Shown: positions 1 to 8,605, numbered from the stretch's first letter. The stretch: 40,806 nucleotides of DNA from Chthonomonadaceae bacterium (GCA_025054835.1 JANWZQ010000052.1:1-40806), one strand, 5' to 3'. Notes: generated from the sequence alone by a model not told the origin. Made by a program: numbers and translations.

Positions 1-1
1 C

Positions 2-625
2 CCGTCCGGAGGGGGTTACCTTGCGGCACAGCTTGCCGAACGCGGATTTCAGGTCGTAGGAGCGGATCTGGTCCGGGACCTCTGGCAGTTCCCGCAGTAT
101 CCCTTCCTCTGTGCGGACCTGGACGCGCCTCTACCCTTTCAACCCGAGTCTTTCGATGTGGTACTGCACGTCGGAGGTCTCGCGCATCTGGAGAACCCGG
201 CCGCGATCATACGCGAGTTCTACCGCGTTCTTGCTCCGGGCGGTGCTTTCGGGATCACCATTGAGAATATTCTGACCATGGAGTCGCGACTGCGTTTTCT
301 GATCAACGGCACCTACCGGTGGTATCCGCACTACCAGTACCACGGGGAGGATAAGGCCGGTCTGTTTCTGGTCAATCGCGAGCCTGTCCGGATCACCACC
401 CTGCTGTTTCACATGGAACGCGCCGGGTTTCGCATTGAAAAAGTTCTTTTTGGTGGCAAGCCCAGCTACCACCTTCTGCTTCCGCTTGGCCTGCTTTTCG
501 CTCTGGGCACACGCCTCCACAACCGGATCCGTCGGGACAAAGGCAAGCAGACCCCGCCCATCGTCAACAGCCTCCCCGCGTTCATTTACCGTCACGTCGG
601 TGTGCTGGCCCGCAAGCCCCGATGA
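2..625 (+). CDS. Class I SAM-dependent methyltransferase, 5' end missing
   Basis: The reading frame is open from the window edge, so the start lies upstream and only about 207 residues are visible. The visible N-terminus reads PSGGGYLAAQLAERGFQVVGADL, which resembles motif I of class I methyltransferases: a Gly-rich turn, then a beta-strand ending in an acidic residue that binds the SAM ribose. About 30 residues later come a CADLDAPLPF segment and FDVVLHVGGLAHLENP, the usual motif II region, then REFYRVLAPGGAFGITIEN, the post-II loop typical of Methyltransf_11 proteins. The C-terminal third has a hydrophobic stretch (HLLLPLGLLFALGTRL) that may associate with membrane. The substrate cannot be told from sequence. 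The gene converges on the secreted protein at 649-1173 with 23 bp between them. The methyltransferase call is fairly sure; anything more specific would be a guess. Confidence 0.75.
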   Translation, partial: PSGGGYLAAQLAERGFQVVGADLVRDLWQFPQYPFLCADLDAPLPFQPESFDVVLHVGGLAHLENPAAIIREFYRVLAPGGAFGITIENILTMESRLRFLINGTYRWYPHYQYHGEDKAGLFLVNREPVRITTLLFHMERAGFRIEKVLFGGKPSYHLLLPLGLLFALGTRLHNRIRRDKGKQTPPIVNSLPAFIYRHVGVLARKPR

Positions 626-648
626 GTCCTGCTCCCTGCAGGAGACGC

Positions 649-1173
649 TCAACGAACCACGAAAGTTGCCGTGCCGAACGGCTTGGGTGTCCTCCCCATG
701 GTTGTCAGGATCCCTACCACGGTGTACGTTCCCGGCGTCAGTCGCGGAACCGGCACCGGGCTGGAGCGCTCCATCTCCCGGCTACCATAGTTTTCCACAA
801 ACGTCAGAGCCTGACCGGGTGCCAGCACCCGCGAGCGCAACGCCATGGTGAACATGCGTCCCTCTGCCCACTGCCAGACCCGTTCTCCGTTCCGGTCCTT
901 GCCACGCCGGATCTCCAGATCGAACATCTGGCCGCTGGCAAAGCGCAATGTCACGCTCGCAGGCTGCGTGTTCTTTGCGTTCAACGTGATCCGAATTACC
1001 TCACCGGGACGGTACACCTTCTTGTCGGTACTGACCGTTACTTTCACCGGGACATCCCGGCCGTCGCCGGCTGCCGGCCCTTCTGCTGCTTCTCCCTGCG
1101 CACCGACCACTCTGCTCGCTACAGCCAGAAGGGCAACCAGGCCAGCCCATCCACGCACACGCCAACCTGACAT
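649..1173 (-). CDS. Secreted protein with BsuPI-type (intracellular proteinase inhibitor-like) domain
   Basis: The 174-residue protein begins with an Arg-containing n-region and a hydrophobic core (GLVALLAVA) ending near VVGAQG, a likely signal peptide. The mature part, from about residue 42, is a single beta-sandwich-like domain. It has VSTDKKVYRPGEVIRITLNAKN, then VTLRFASGQMFDLEIRR, a W-Q-W-A-E-G-R-M-F element, LAPGQALTFVENYG, and a final TPGTYTVVGILTT. These are hallmarks of the BsuPI/IPI family, whose founding member inhibits serine proteases in Bacillus. Distant secreted members are mostly uncharacterised, so inhibitor activity is not assured. An AAGGAG-type site lies 6 nt before the ATG. 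The gene follows the small protein at 1184-1612 by only 10 bp, so the two are probably one transcript and may act together outside the cytoplasm. Confidence 0.7.
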   Translation of the reverse strand: MSGWRVRGWAGLVALLAVASRVVGAQGEAAEGPAAGDGRDVPVKVTVSTDKKVYRPGEVIRITLNAKNTQPASVTLRFASGQMFDLEIRRGKDRNGERVWQWAEGRMFTMALRSRVLAPGQALTFVENYGSREMERSSPVPVPRLTPGTYTVVGILTTMGRTPKPFGTATFVVR

Positions 1174-1183
1174 GTGACACTCC

Positions 1184-1612
1184 TTAGTTGGGAACAGGCA
1201 TTCCCATGCTGCGGTAGATATCCTCGATCATTTTCTTGTCGTTCAGGCTCGGCTGGTGCTTCGGGTCCACTGCCAGCGCCTTGCGATACAGAGCCAGCGC
1301 AGCGCGATACATCACTGAAGGCGGCAACTTGCCCCCCCGTGCCATCATCACGGCATGACCGTACCGGTACGCAGCTTCCACATAGGACTTGCGCACCTTC
1401 GGATCCTTCGGGCTTTTCTTGAGTTTTGCTTCCTCTGCCTGAAAGGCTTTCTCCATCGGAACAAAGCTCTTATCCAGTCTGGTGACCTCCTTGAGCGCCT
1501 CCTCGGTGGTCATCCGCTTGCCCCCGGCAAACGGTGCCGCGCCCATTCCCTGTGGCTGGGCCACTGTGCCCGAAGCCAGCGCCACCAGCAACGCAATCAG
1601 TGCAAGCCTCAT
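1184..1612 (-). CDS. Small secreted TPR-like protein
   Basis: The chosen start is the ATG whose product opens MRLALIALLVALASGTVAQ, a classic signal peptide. A GGAAAGGACAGG purine-rich site lies just upstream. An in-frame start 54 bp further upstream would add a non-hydrophobic tail ahead of the signal and is unlikely. The mature region of about 120 residues is helical and charged. It contains YVEAAYRYGHAVMMARGGKLPPSVMYRAALALYRKALAVDPKHQPSLNDKKMIEDIYRSMG, whose ALALYRKALAVDP core is a tetratricopeptide-repeat signature. I see about one and a half repeats, which suggests a protein-interaction role. It sits 10 bp upstream of the BsuPI-domain gene. Function is unknown; similar small secreted TPR proteins are often annotated hypothetical. 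Confidence 0.6.
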   Translation of the reverse strand: MRLALIALLVALASGTVAQPQGMGAAPFAGGKRMTTEEALKEVTRLDKSFVPMEKAFQAEEAKLKKSPKDPKVRKSYVEAAYRYGHAVMMARGGKLPPSVMYRAALALYRKALAVDPKHQPSLNDKKMIEDIYRSMGMPVPN

Positions 1613-1768
1613 GTTCACCCTGTCCTTTCCACACGAAATGGGAGGGGCCGCGTGACTTCCGTGCATGCGCCCCTCTCTACAGTACAGCTACGCACAATAA
1701 TACCTGCACATCGCCCCCCGCTTCTACCCCGGTTGTAGCGCCGCGTCATTAGAAGCGAGGACAGAACA

Positions 1769-2554
1769 TCAGGGGAGCTCGCGGAACCGCCAGATCAGAT
1801 TGGCGCCCCGATCCTGTGCGTTGATGAAATTGGCCGAATAACTCTTCGCATGGCCATCCGCGAAAACCAGACTGGCGGTTCCCTGCCCGTTGCCCGTGGC
1901 AAAATGCCGACAGAAGACCGGTTTCAGCTGGTTGGGACTTCGTGTCGCGCCCAGCTCAGCCACCAGATCACGGTCCGCTACCAGTGGGGTGGACAGACGC
2001 AGATCGATCGGGTTCACCGGGCCGTTGGCTGGATTGAACACGTATCCCCGGTACTTGCTGGCCAGTGGCCCTCCCGGTGTGTCCGCCATCAGTACCCCGC
2101 GTGCTGGCTCGTCAATCATGGCGATGTGCAACGCTTCCGGCAATCCTTCTGGATTGGGGGGATTGATCCGTTGATCTACCGCGGTCGTCTCATTGTAGCC
2201 CAGAGTCCCGAAGTTCCGGGTTGCCCAGCTGGCCGGGTACTGCCGCGGCGTTGCGCTCGGGCAGAGGAAGATACCCTCGTTGCGCACGTATGATTGCACG
2301 ATCTCCGACCAGATCCGCGGCGTGCTCCCATCCGGGGGGCGCAGGGATGCTGGAACGATATACTCGTCGTAGTCCTGGCAGTACATGTAGAGCGCTGTTG
2401 CCAGCTGACGCGCGTTGGATATACATCCTGTCTGCCGGGCTTTCTCCCGGGCCTGCGCGAACACCGGGAACAGGATCGCTGCCAGAATAGCGATGATCGC
2501 GATCACTACAAGTAACTCAATCAACGTGAATCCCGACCGCTTCAGACGCGGCAT
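1769..2554 (-). CDS. DUF1559-type prepilin-like protein (type II/IV pseudopilin)
   Basis: The 261-residue product opens [20 protein letters not shown]. This is a short basic leader, a Gly-Phe prepilin peptidase cleavage site, Glu at +5 and a long hydrophobic helix, the classic N-methylation motif. It continues with [27 protein letters not shown], typical of DUF1559 proteins of Armatimonadota and Planctomycetota. A globular part of about 190 residues follows. The C-terminus carries [25 protein letters not shown], the H-x(n)-DG signature of this family. Such proteins occur in many paralogues per genome and are thought to be exported by a pseudopilus-type system; their individual roles are unknown. 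An AAGGAG site lies upstream of the ATG. Family assignment is firm and is the main taxonomic clue in the window. Confidence 0.9.
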   Translation of the reverse strand: MPRLKRSGFTLIELLVVIAIIAILAAILFPVFAQAREKARQTGCISNARQLATALYMYCQDYDEYIVPASLRPPDGSTPRIWSEIVQSYVRNEGIFLCPSATPRQYPASWATRNFGTLGYNETTAVDQRINPPNPEGLPEALHIAMIDEPARGVLMADTPGGPLASKYRGYVFNPANGPVNPIDLRLSTPLVADRDLVAELGATRSPNQLKPVFCRHFATGNGQGTASLVFADGHAKSYSANFINAQDRGANLIWRFRELP

Positions 2555-2637
2555 ATTTCCGTTCTCCTTCCTTTCTGTACCTGCCCTCCGGGATACATGC
2601 TCAGGAATGCACGCCGGTGCTCCTGAACCCGGTACCT

Positions 2638-3675
2638 CTAAATCAGAAACTGCCCGTCGCGCATGATTTGCAGGTCATCGGCCCAGATATCGAAATGGAG
2701 CCCGACCACATCGATATGCGTGGAGGAGTCCCATGGTGCCCCGGTATGTGCCCCGTAGGGATTCCCGAACGCCACATGGATCCCGGGCACCTTCTCATCC
2801 TGCAGGATGTTGCCGATCACCCCGCGCAATCCGATGTTGGTGCCTATGGCGAACTCTCCAACACGGTCACTGTTCTCATCCGTATGTGTGTACTTCCAGA
2901 ACTCCGCTTCCAATTCCTTGTTCGCGCACTCCACCGACTTCAGGCGATTACCCTCCACGGTGATCGTCAACGGCGTCTCACGCAGGCTTCCGTATCTGGC
3001 GCACAGGTAGTCTCCCACCACGCCATCTACTACAAAAACGCCGTTCACCTCCAGGGGAGTTGTGAACACCTCTCCACCGGGCAGGTTACCCCACTTTTGC
3101 GCGCTGATGATCCCGCTCGTTTTCAACCACCGGTATTCCGGCGTCAGAGTTGCAGTGATATCGGTCCCTGCCGGGGTGCGTGCACGGATCTGCCGGGCCC
3201 GGGTCACCACATCGAACACGCGCACGCTCAGGGCATCCACGGCCAGATAGTCGGCGCGCATGCCCTCCAGCATGATCTGCCGCTCGATGTTCACCATGTG
3301 CGCATGCCGGATCCGCCGCCGGTTCACGACCTCGGTCATCTGCATGCGCGTGCGCAACTCATTTTCCTGTGCCCGCACCGCAAAGATGCTTACCTGACTG
3401 CTCTCCAGGTCCTCCAGAACCGGCCGGGGCATGTCCGCAAGCGGGCGGGGCGCATAGTCCTCCAGGATGAACGGATGAAATGGCGCGCCGACCCGGTCCA
3501 GCTCCACCGCCAGCGCAGCAGCGATCTCCAGACAGGCCTGATCCGTGATCAGGGTCACCTTCTCCTCGGGGTGCACGCGCAGGCACACCCGTACCGCGTT
3601 CGCAGCTCCCGGCAGAAGCTCCGGGTCCACAGGCAGCTCCAGCAAACGTCTTCGGCTCTGTTCCAGCAAGTTCAT
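2638..3675 (-). CDS. M29-family aminopeptidase (leucyl aminopeptidase, AmpS/AmpT-like)
   Basis: The 345-residue product belongs to the thermophilic metallo-aminopeptidase group (peptidase family M29), which removes N-terminal residues using two metal ions. Expected ligands and catalytic residues are visible: Glu202 in [11 protein letters not shown], Glu274 in GEFAIGTN, His300 in [10 protein letters not shown], with Tyr307 in the same loop, His320 and Asp322 in THIDVVG. The protein is shorter than the roughly 400 residues of classical AmpS, mainly in the N-terminal part, but the C-terminal catalytic block is intact. No signal peptide is seen, so it is cytoplasmic. Its ATG overlaps the stop of the upstream ligase-like gene by 4 bp, so translation is probably coupled. 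Specificity is broad in this family and cannot be predicted. Confidence 0.85.
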   Translation of the reverse strand: MNLLEQSRRRLLELPVDPELLPGAANAVRVCLRVHPEEKVTLITDQACLEIAAALAVELDRVGAPFHPFILEDYAPRPLADMPRPVLEDLESSQVSIFAVRAQENELRTRMQMTEVVNRRRIRHAHMVNIERQIMLEGMRADYLAVDALSVRVFDVVTRARQIRARTPAGTDITATLTPEYRWLKTSGIISAQKWGNLPGGEVFTTPLEVNGVFVVDGVVGDYLCARYGSLRETPLTITVEGNRLKSVECANKELEAEFWKYTHTDENSDRVGEFAIGTNIGLRGVIGNILQDEKVPGIHVAFGNPYGAHTGAPWDSSTHIDVVGLHFDIWADDLQIMRDGQFLI

Positions 3676-4808
3676 GATTGTGCGTCACTCTCACCCGCGT
3701 CTGTCTCTGGCAGGCGTCGGGTCTCCTCGATGATATAGTCCACGACTTTCTTTAAATCCCCGGTTTCCCGGTAAACGTTCAATTGTCGGTCAGCGCCGGT
3801 ACCCATCTGCAGGATCTGGCGTACGTAATTCACCTCCTCCCGGCTCCCCAGTTCGTCTACCACATCGTCCACGAACTCCAGATACTCCAGTAGCAGTTCG
3901 CGCTCAGGTACCTCCTGCTGCTTGCCGAAATCGATCAGCTTCCCCTCGATCCCGTAGCGCGCCGCACGCCACTTGTTCTCCATGATCAGAGCGCGACTGT
4001 ACCGCCGGAAGTCCTGGTTCATACGATGCAGCTTGTAGATCTTGGCCACCGTTGCCTGCATCAGGGCCACGATGGCAATCGTCTCATCCACACGCATGGG
4101 CACATCGCAGATACGAAACTCCAGCGTCGGGTAGAACGGATGCGGCCGGATGTCCCACCAGATCTTCTTGGCATTGTCGATACAGTTGGTCCGCACCAGC
4201 AGATTAACAAACGACTCGTACTCGTTCCAGCTGGAGAACATGTCCGGAATATTGGTGCGCGGGAACTTATCGAACACCTTGCTCCGGTACGACTTGAGGC
4301 CTGTATTCATGCCGAGCCAGAACGGGGAATTGGTCGAAAGCGCCAGCAAGTGCGGCAGGAAGTAGCGGGCCGTGTTCATGATCTGGATCGCTTCCTCCCG
4401 GTCCTTGATCCCGATATGCACGTGCAGCCCGAAGATGAGGTTTTCGCGCGCCACCACCTGCAGATCCTCCACAATCGTATCGTAGCGCGCGTCCGGATAG
4501 ATCCCCTGTGTCCGCCAGTCGGCAAACGGGTGCGTGCCCGCCGCAGCTACCTTCAGGCCGTTATCCGCTGCCAGACGGATCAACTGCTGTCGTAACGCCG
4601 TTAGCTCCCGCTTGGCATGCTTGATATCCTCGCACACCCCGGTCCCTACCTCCACAACCGACTGGTGCATTTCTGCTTTGACCGATTCGTAGAGCAGCAT
4701 CTTGCCCTTTTGAATGATCTCGGTGTCGATGTGGGAACGCAGGTCCCGCGTTTCCGGGTCAATCGTCTGATACTCTTCCTCAATCCCGATGTTGAAGCTG
4801 GGTCGCAT
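3672..4808 (-). CDS. Carboxylate-amine ligase of the YbdK / GCS2 family
   Basis: This 378-residue protein matches the glutamate-cysteine ligase family 2 fold throughout. Visible elements are FNIGIEEEYQTIDPETRDL at the N-terminus (metal-binding Glu residues), VEVGTGVCEDI, AAGTHPFADW, LIFGLHVHIGIKDREEA near residue 125, SPFWLGMNTGLKSYRS near residue 160, and WWDIRPHPFYPTLEFRICDVP near residue 215. YbdK-type members use ATP to join a carboxylate to an amine and have weak glutamate-cysteine ligase activity in vitro; the physiological product is usually unknown. A true GshA role is possible, but no gshB is visible here. It overlaps the M29 aminopeptidase gene by 4 bp, hinting that amide or dipeptide synthesis and hydrolysis are linked. 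Family confidence is high and substrate confidence low. Confidence 0.88.
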   Translation of the reverse strand: MRPSFNIGIEEEYQTIDPETRDLRSHIDTEIIQKGKMLLYESVKAEMHQSVVEVGTGVCEDIKHAKRELTALRQQLIRLAADNGLKVAAAGTHPFADWRTQGIYPDARYDTIVEDLQVVARENLIFGLHVHIGIKDREEAIQIMNTARYFLPHLLALSTNSPFWLGMNTGLKSYRSKVFDKFPRTNIPDMFSSWNEYESFVNLLVRTNCIDNAKKIWWDIRPHPFYPTLEFRICDVPMRVDETIAIVALMQATVAKIYKLHRMNQDFRRYSRALIMENKWRAARYGIEGKLIDFGKQQEVPERELLLEYLEFVDDVVDELGSREEVNYVRQILQMGTGADRQLNVYRETGDLKKVVDYIIEETRRLPETDAGESDAQS

Positions 4809-5119
4809 GCTCCGCTCCCCCGATTGTACAACCCCATGGAAGAACCAGTCGGCTACATTACCCTGCAGGGATGTAGTCTTGAACCATACTCGCCCCTGTT
4901 GCTCCTGCTGGTGCCCATTATACCCTCAGGCATACTCTGGATGTTCCGAGCCATGTAGCAACCTGCGAACCCAACCACCCCCGTCTCCCCGTATAGAGAA
5001 GCAACACGCGCCTCAGGGAGAAAATCGTCTATAATAGTGCGGACGCAACGTATCCACACGTCCTGTGCCTCCTACGCAAGGCCTGTGCGAAGCACACCTG
5101 CAGGCAGAAGGAGCAGGCC
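4809..5119. other. Divergent intergenic region between the ligase and LpxH-like genes
   Basis: This stretch of 311 bases holds no convincing gene. It must contain the promoters of two divergent operons. A TATAAT hexamer facing right is annotated separately. Facing left, a TACAAT (plus-strand 4823-4828) lies 14 nt before the ligase ATG, but I see no clear -35 box for it. A short minus-strand frame at 4853-5059 has no ribosome site or family resemblance. Confidence 0.5.
5030..5035 (+). promoter_or_regulatory. Candidate -10 box for the lpxH-like operon
   Basis: A perfect TATAAT lies in a locally AT-rich patch (AAAATCGTCTATAATAG), about 85 nt before the LpxH-like ATG. No good TTGACA-like hexamer is visible 16-18 nt upstream, so the assignment rests on the -10 box and its position ahead of the operon. 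Confidence 0.45.
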
Positions 5120-5938
5120 ATGAACCACGGCAAGCGCATTTACCGCTCCGTCTTCATCTCGGATCTGCATCTCGGGTCCGCCGGATGTAAAACGGAGCAA
5201 CTTCAGGCGTTCCTGCACAGCGTGGAGTGTGAATACCTCTACCTTGTGGGTGACGTGATCGATATGTGGGTCGCCATCAAGCGGGGGAAGTGGCGGCAGA
5301 AGCATACCAATGTCGTCCGTACGATCCTCGGCAAGTCCAAGTACGGCTGTCAGGTGCGCTACACTCCCGGCAACCACGACGCTCTGGTCCGGCGTCTCAA
5401 TGGCTCGGAGCTGGGTAATATCGCCATTGATCATTCCTTCTCCCACTTCACTGCCGATGGGAAGAAGCTGCTCATCGTCCACGGGGATCTGTTTGACCGA
5501 TCTGTTACGTCCTTGCGCCCCATTGCCTGGGTGGCGACCTGGCTCTATGAATGCCTCACCGTCCTCACAGAATGGATCACGCAGTATCGCGCGCAACGCG
5601 GACTGGGCCCCTCCGACTTCAGCGCGCGCGTCAAGAAAAAGTTCAAACACGCTATCCAGTACGTCACCAGCTACGAAGAGCGCATCGTGGTTGATGCATG
5701 GAATCAGGGCTACGACGGCGTCGTCTGCGGGCACATTCACCGTCCCCGGATTGAACGCCATGAGTACGGCGGGCTCTATCTGAACACGGGCGACTGGGTG
5801 GAGAACTGCACGGCCATCGTGGAACATATCGATGGCAAACTGGAGTTGATCCGGTGGACCGAATTGCAACAGCAACTGCGCGAGGAGGCACTCTCACTCT
5901 CTGGACTTGGAGACAGGCATGCCCTTAGCTTCTCGTAG
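5120..5938 (+). CDS. LpxH-like UDP-2,3-diacylglucosamine diphosphatase / metallophosphoesterase
   Basis: The 272-residue product has the full calcineurin-like metallophosphoesterase set: Asp15 and His17 in SDLHLG, Asp45 in LVGDVIDMW, Asn85-His86-Asp87 in PGNHD, His121 in VHGDLFD, and His205/His207 in CGHIHRP. The arrangement and length fit the COG2908 (LpxH) family, which hydrolyses UDP-2,3-diacylglucosamine to lipid X during lipid A synthesis. Related proteins in non-LPS contexts act on other lipid or nucleotide pyrophosphates. An Arg-rich helical region at residues 130-175 may form the lid that holds the lipid. An AAGGAG site lies 6 nt before the ATG. The next gene starts inside its 3' end (20 bp overlap), and a diacylglycerol-type glycosyltransferase follows, supporting a lipid substrate. 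No other lpx genes are in the window, so the exact reaction is uncertain. Confidence 0.8.
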   Translation: MNHGKRIYRSVFISDLHLGSAGCKTEQLQAFLHSVECEYLYLVGDVIDMWVAIKRGKWRQKHTNVVRTILGKSKYGCQVRYTPGNHDALVRRLNGSELGNIAIDHSFSHFTADGKKLLIVHGDLFDRSVTSLRPIAWVATWLYECLTVLTEWITQYRAQRGLGPSDFSARVKKKFKHAIQYVTSYEERIVVDAWNQGYDGVVCGHIHRPRIERHEYGGLYLNTGDWVENCTAIVEHIDGKLELIRWTELQQQLREEALSLSGLGDRHALSFS

Positions 5939-6839
5939 CGTCTCCTCCGAAGAGACCGGATGGCTGGAGCGCGCCACGGAAACGCTGGAACCTCTTGTGG
6001 AGCGTTACACGCGCCTCCGGGGAATAGAGCACAATGGCCGGCTCTATGAGCACATGAGACTCCGGTCCCTCTACTGCCGGGTGGCCACGCTCTTTGGAGA
6101 TCCGGTGCTGCCCCCGGCCACTACCCCGGACCTCCGGACACAATCTCCTCTTAACCTCCGGCAAGTCAAGAAGCTGTACATCGACTCCGGCTACTATGAG
6201 ATCGTCAACCTGATCTACTGTATCTTCTATCTGCCACTGGTGGCCTACCTGATCCTGCAGGGCCAGACGGTTATCACCCTCTACGCCACCGCATGGATTG
6301 GCGTGCACGCGCTCTGCATTGTTCTGGAACGCTACAAGCGTGCACTCGCGCTCGCATGGCTCACGCATCAGCACTCACAGAGCACATGGGATGCGTCCAG
6401 CCCCGAAGCGTCGCCGCATTCCGCCTTCCCGGCATGGATGCACCGATGGTATTTCCAACCTCTCTGCCTCGAGTCGGAGAAGCTCTATCAGGCGCTGGGC
6501 ACGGAGCGTTTCCGTCTCTTCGTCGTCTGGCTCAAGCAACTCACGGCCCTGAACCCGGAAGCGGAACAGCCCAAACGAAAAATCCGTTACATCGAGGGTG
6601 CAACCCCCGCACACATCGAACAGTTTCTGGAGGAAACACGTATCTCCGAAGTGACGCACGTTATTGGCCTGCTGTCTCTGGTTCCCTACGCCATCCTGTT
6701 CTGGCGTGATGCTACACCTACAGGGATGGTGACGCTGACTCCACTCATCTGGGGCAATCTCTACTCGACTCTGCTGCAACGCTACCATCGAGTACGTATT
6801 GCCCGCATCCTGAACAGACGACGGATCCGCACAACCTGA
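5919..6839 (+). CDS. Membrane protein with a CrtO-like C-terminal motif, possible acyltransferase
   Basis: The ATG at 5919 is preferred because GGAG lies 6 nt before it; an in-frame TTG 12 bp upstream is the alternative. The product is about 306 residues. After a soluble N-terminus come two hydrophobic segments (IVNLIYCIFYLPLVAYLIL and VITLYATAWIGVHALCIVL, about residues 90-135). A charged central domain follows, then a third hydrophobic segment (VIGLLSLVPYAILFW) and a last stretch, LIWGNLYSTLLQRYHRVRI. The N-x-Y-x3-LQRYxRxR pattern after a membrane segment resembles glycosyl-4,4'-diaponeurosporenoate acyltransferases (CrtO type). That link is inference from one motif; the rest is unfamiliar. 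Overlap with the LpxH-like gene and the glycosyltransferase 35 bp downstream suggest membrane lipid modification. Confidence 0.55.
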   Translation: MPLASRSVSSEETGWLERATETLEPLVERYTRLRGIEHNGRLYEHMRLRSLYCRVATLFGDPVLPPATTPDLRTQSPLNLRQVKKLYIDSGYYEIVNLIYCIFYLPLVAYLILQGQTVITLYATAWIGVHALCIVLERYKRALALAWLTHQHSQSTWDASSPEASPHSAFPAWMHRWYFQPLCLESEKLYQALGTERFRLFVVWLKQLTALNPEAEQPKRKIRYIEGATPAHIEQFLEETRISEVTHVIGLLSLVPYAILFWRDATPTGMVTLTPLIWGNLYSTLLQRYHRVRIARILNRRRIRTT

Positions 6840-6874
6840 AAATAAACATCGGTCATCAAGGGGAGGATCACACC

Positions 6875-8026
6875 ATGCAGTCCACAACCCGGACCGCGCT
6901 CCCCAGGGTCATGCTGGTGAGCGCCTCCACAGGCAACGGTCACAACAGCGCCGCGCGGGCGCTACAGGTCGCGCTCGCACAGCAAGGCATCGAGGCTCCC
7001 CTCGTCGATACGCTGGACTACTGCCCGGCCAGCTTCCGTGCCTGGTTCCGCGACGGCTATGAAGTCCTCGTCCTGCACAAGCCGGACCTCTGGGGACACC
7101 TCTACCGTACTTCCGACAGACCGCGCTTCAATTACCGCTTCCAGACCATGCTCGACTTTCTTTTCGTCGCACGCATCAACGAGCTTATCCAGGCACATCG
7201 TCCCGACTGGATCGTCTGTACCCACTCCCTGCCCCTGCCCCGGCTGGCCCACATTCACCGGCGCAATCCCTCGTTCCGCGTCGGCGTTGTTGTAACCGAC
7301 CTCTACCCCCATCGCATGTGGTTGCGCGGTAATCCGCATCACTACTTCGTGCCCGATGAGTGGACACGCACCATCCTGCTGCAACGCAAACCGGATACTG
7401 CCGGGCACATTTCGGTGACTGGCATTCCGATCAACCCGGTCTTCGGCCAGAAGCAGAACCCGCGAGAAGCGCGCGAACAGCTGGGTCTGCACCCGGAGCT
7501 CCCCACGGTTCTGTTTACTGCCGGTGGGATCGGCGCCGGCCCGGTTGAGGAAGCCACACGCGCCCTGCTGCGCATGCGCCTTCCAGCACAGGTCGTTGTG
7601 GTCTGTGGTCGTAACGAGGGACTGTACCACCGCATGTGCCGGCGGCAGACACAGTTGACTGCCGGCACACCCGTGCGGCTCGCCCTGCGCGGGCACGTGC
7701 CGCAAGCAGAAATGGCCGCTCTCATGCGCGCCAGTGACCTGCTTGTCGGCAAACCGGGGGGCCTCACCATGTCCGAGTGTCTGGCCACCGGGTGTCCCTT
7801 TATCATCTACATGCCTGTCCTGATCCCCGGGCAGGAAGAAGGCAATGCACGCTTTCTGCAGGACGTTGGCGCGGGCCTCGCAGTACACCACCGGGATGAA
7901 TTGCCCTCCACGGTGCAGGCGCTGCTGCAGGATCCGCCGCGCCTCGCGGCCATGCGCGACGCAGCGTTGAAAGTGGCTCGCCCCAACGCAGCAGCCGACA
8001 TTGCCCGCATTCTCTGCACGCTCTGA
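6875..8026 (+). CDS. MGDG-synthase-like glycosyltransferase (GT28, diacylglycerol glycosyltransferase type)
   Basis: The 383-residue protein has the two-domain GT-B layout of the MGDG synthase / UgtP group. The N-terminal acceptor domain opens RVMLVSASTGNGHNSAARAL, with the GxGH loop characteristic of this family, and includes PDWIVCTHSLPLPRL and GVVVTDLYPHRMW. The C-terminal nucleotide-sugar domain has TVLFTAGGIGAGPVEEA, and near residue 292 KPGGLTMSECLATGCPFIIY followed by PGQEEGNARF, the donor-binding block of Glyco_tran_28_C. Such enzymes transfer glucose or galactose to diacylglycerol at the inner membrane. A GGGAGG site precedes the ATG. It is the last gene of a three-gene plus-strand unit and is followed by a strong hairpin. 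Sugar specificity cannot be read from the sequence. Confidence 0.85.
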   Translation: MQSTTRTALPRVMLVSASTGNGHNSAARALQVALAQQGIEAPLVDTLDYCPASFRAWFRDGYEVLVLHKPDLWGHLYRTSDRPRFNYRFQTMLDFLFVARINELIQAHRPDWIVCTHSLPLPRLAHIHRRNPSFRVGVVVTDLYPHRMWLRGNPHHYFVPDEWTRTILLQRKPDTAGHISVTGIPINPVFGQKQNPREAREQLGLHPELPTVLFTAGGIGAGPVEEATRALLRMRLPAQVVVVCGRNEGLYHRMCRRQTQLTAGTPVRLALRGHVPQAEMAALMRASDLLVGKPGGLTMSECLATGCPFIIYMPVLIPGQEEGNARFLQDVGAGLAVHHRDELPSTVQALLQDPPRLAAMRDAALKVARPNAAADIARILCTL

Positions 8027-8039
8027 ACTGCATGACAGA

Positions 8040-8069
8040 GAGGCCTGCGCCCGTACGGGCGCAGGCCTC
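8040..8069 (+). terminator. Perfect 28-bp palindromic hairpin after the GT28 gene
   Basis: GAGGCCTGCGCCCG and CGGGCGCAGGCCTC form a 14-bp, GC-rich stem around a TA centre, starting 14 nt after the stop codon. There is no T-run on the 3' side (it reads CTACCTCT), so a canonical intrinsic terminator is not complete. Position and stability still make a transcription stop or mRNA 3'-end stabiliser the simplest reading. Confidence 0.55.
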
Positions 8070-8424
8070 CTACCTCTAAAAGTGCGGGGACGCGCCACAG
8101 GCACGCTCCTTCTCCCCCCGCCGCAGGCACAACGAAACTCCATGGCGGTCCGCCCTCTTCGTGTGCCCTCTGTTGCCTCTATGTCAACGCCCCGACCGCT
8201 CTCCCCAATCGGCGCGATTAGCGGAACTCATGGACGCCGTTTCTACTGCAATCCAGATTTGCATACAACGTCCACCCGCATTGTTCCAGAAAAAGTTCGT
8301 CAGGCTGCGCCCGCAGAGATACGGGTTTTGCTGTGCACTCGCCATAAACCAAAATGAGCAGCCGGGATGATCAACCATCCCGACCGCTCACAGATCTGAA
8401 GTACCGATAGGCGGAGTTGAGGCT

Positions 8425-8448
8425 GATCGGAGTCCGGAACCTCCGATC
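8425..8448. repeat. Inverted repeat with 8-bp perfect stem
   Basis: GATCGGAG pairs exactly with CTCCGATC across the 8-nt spacer TCCGGAAC, whose first six bases are themselves palindromic. It lies mid-way through a gene-free stretch and has no T-run on either side, so it is not an evident terminator. It could be an operator-like site or part of a structured RNA. Confidence 0.45.
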
Positions 8449-8605
8449 GTGTATGCCAGACTCAGCAGCACGGCACTACCAAGGGGTTGCGATATTCACG
8501 CTCTCCTCGCTTCATCAATATTGCAAAATGCATGCCATTGGTTCCCGCGAGAGACAAATAGGCTCGCAACTTTTTCAGTCGCTATCTCATGGGGCCAGCG
8601 CGCAC

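Noticed and set aside
1697-1702. TATTAT on the minus strand upstream of the small TPR-like gene
   Set aside because: No -35 element at a fitting distance; a single AT-rich hexamer is weak evidence.
2617-3738. Plus-strand frame of about 370 codons opposite the M29 peptidase gene
   Set aside because: No recognisable motif, and the opposite strand carries all M29 metal ligands.
8191-8389. 11-base direct repeat CCCGACCGCTC, copies 188 bp apart
   Set aside because: Only two copies, no transposase or terminal inverted repeats; may be chance.
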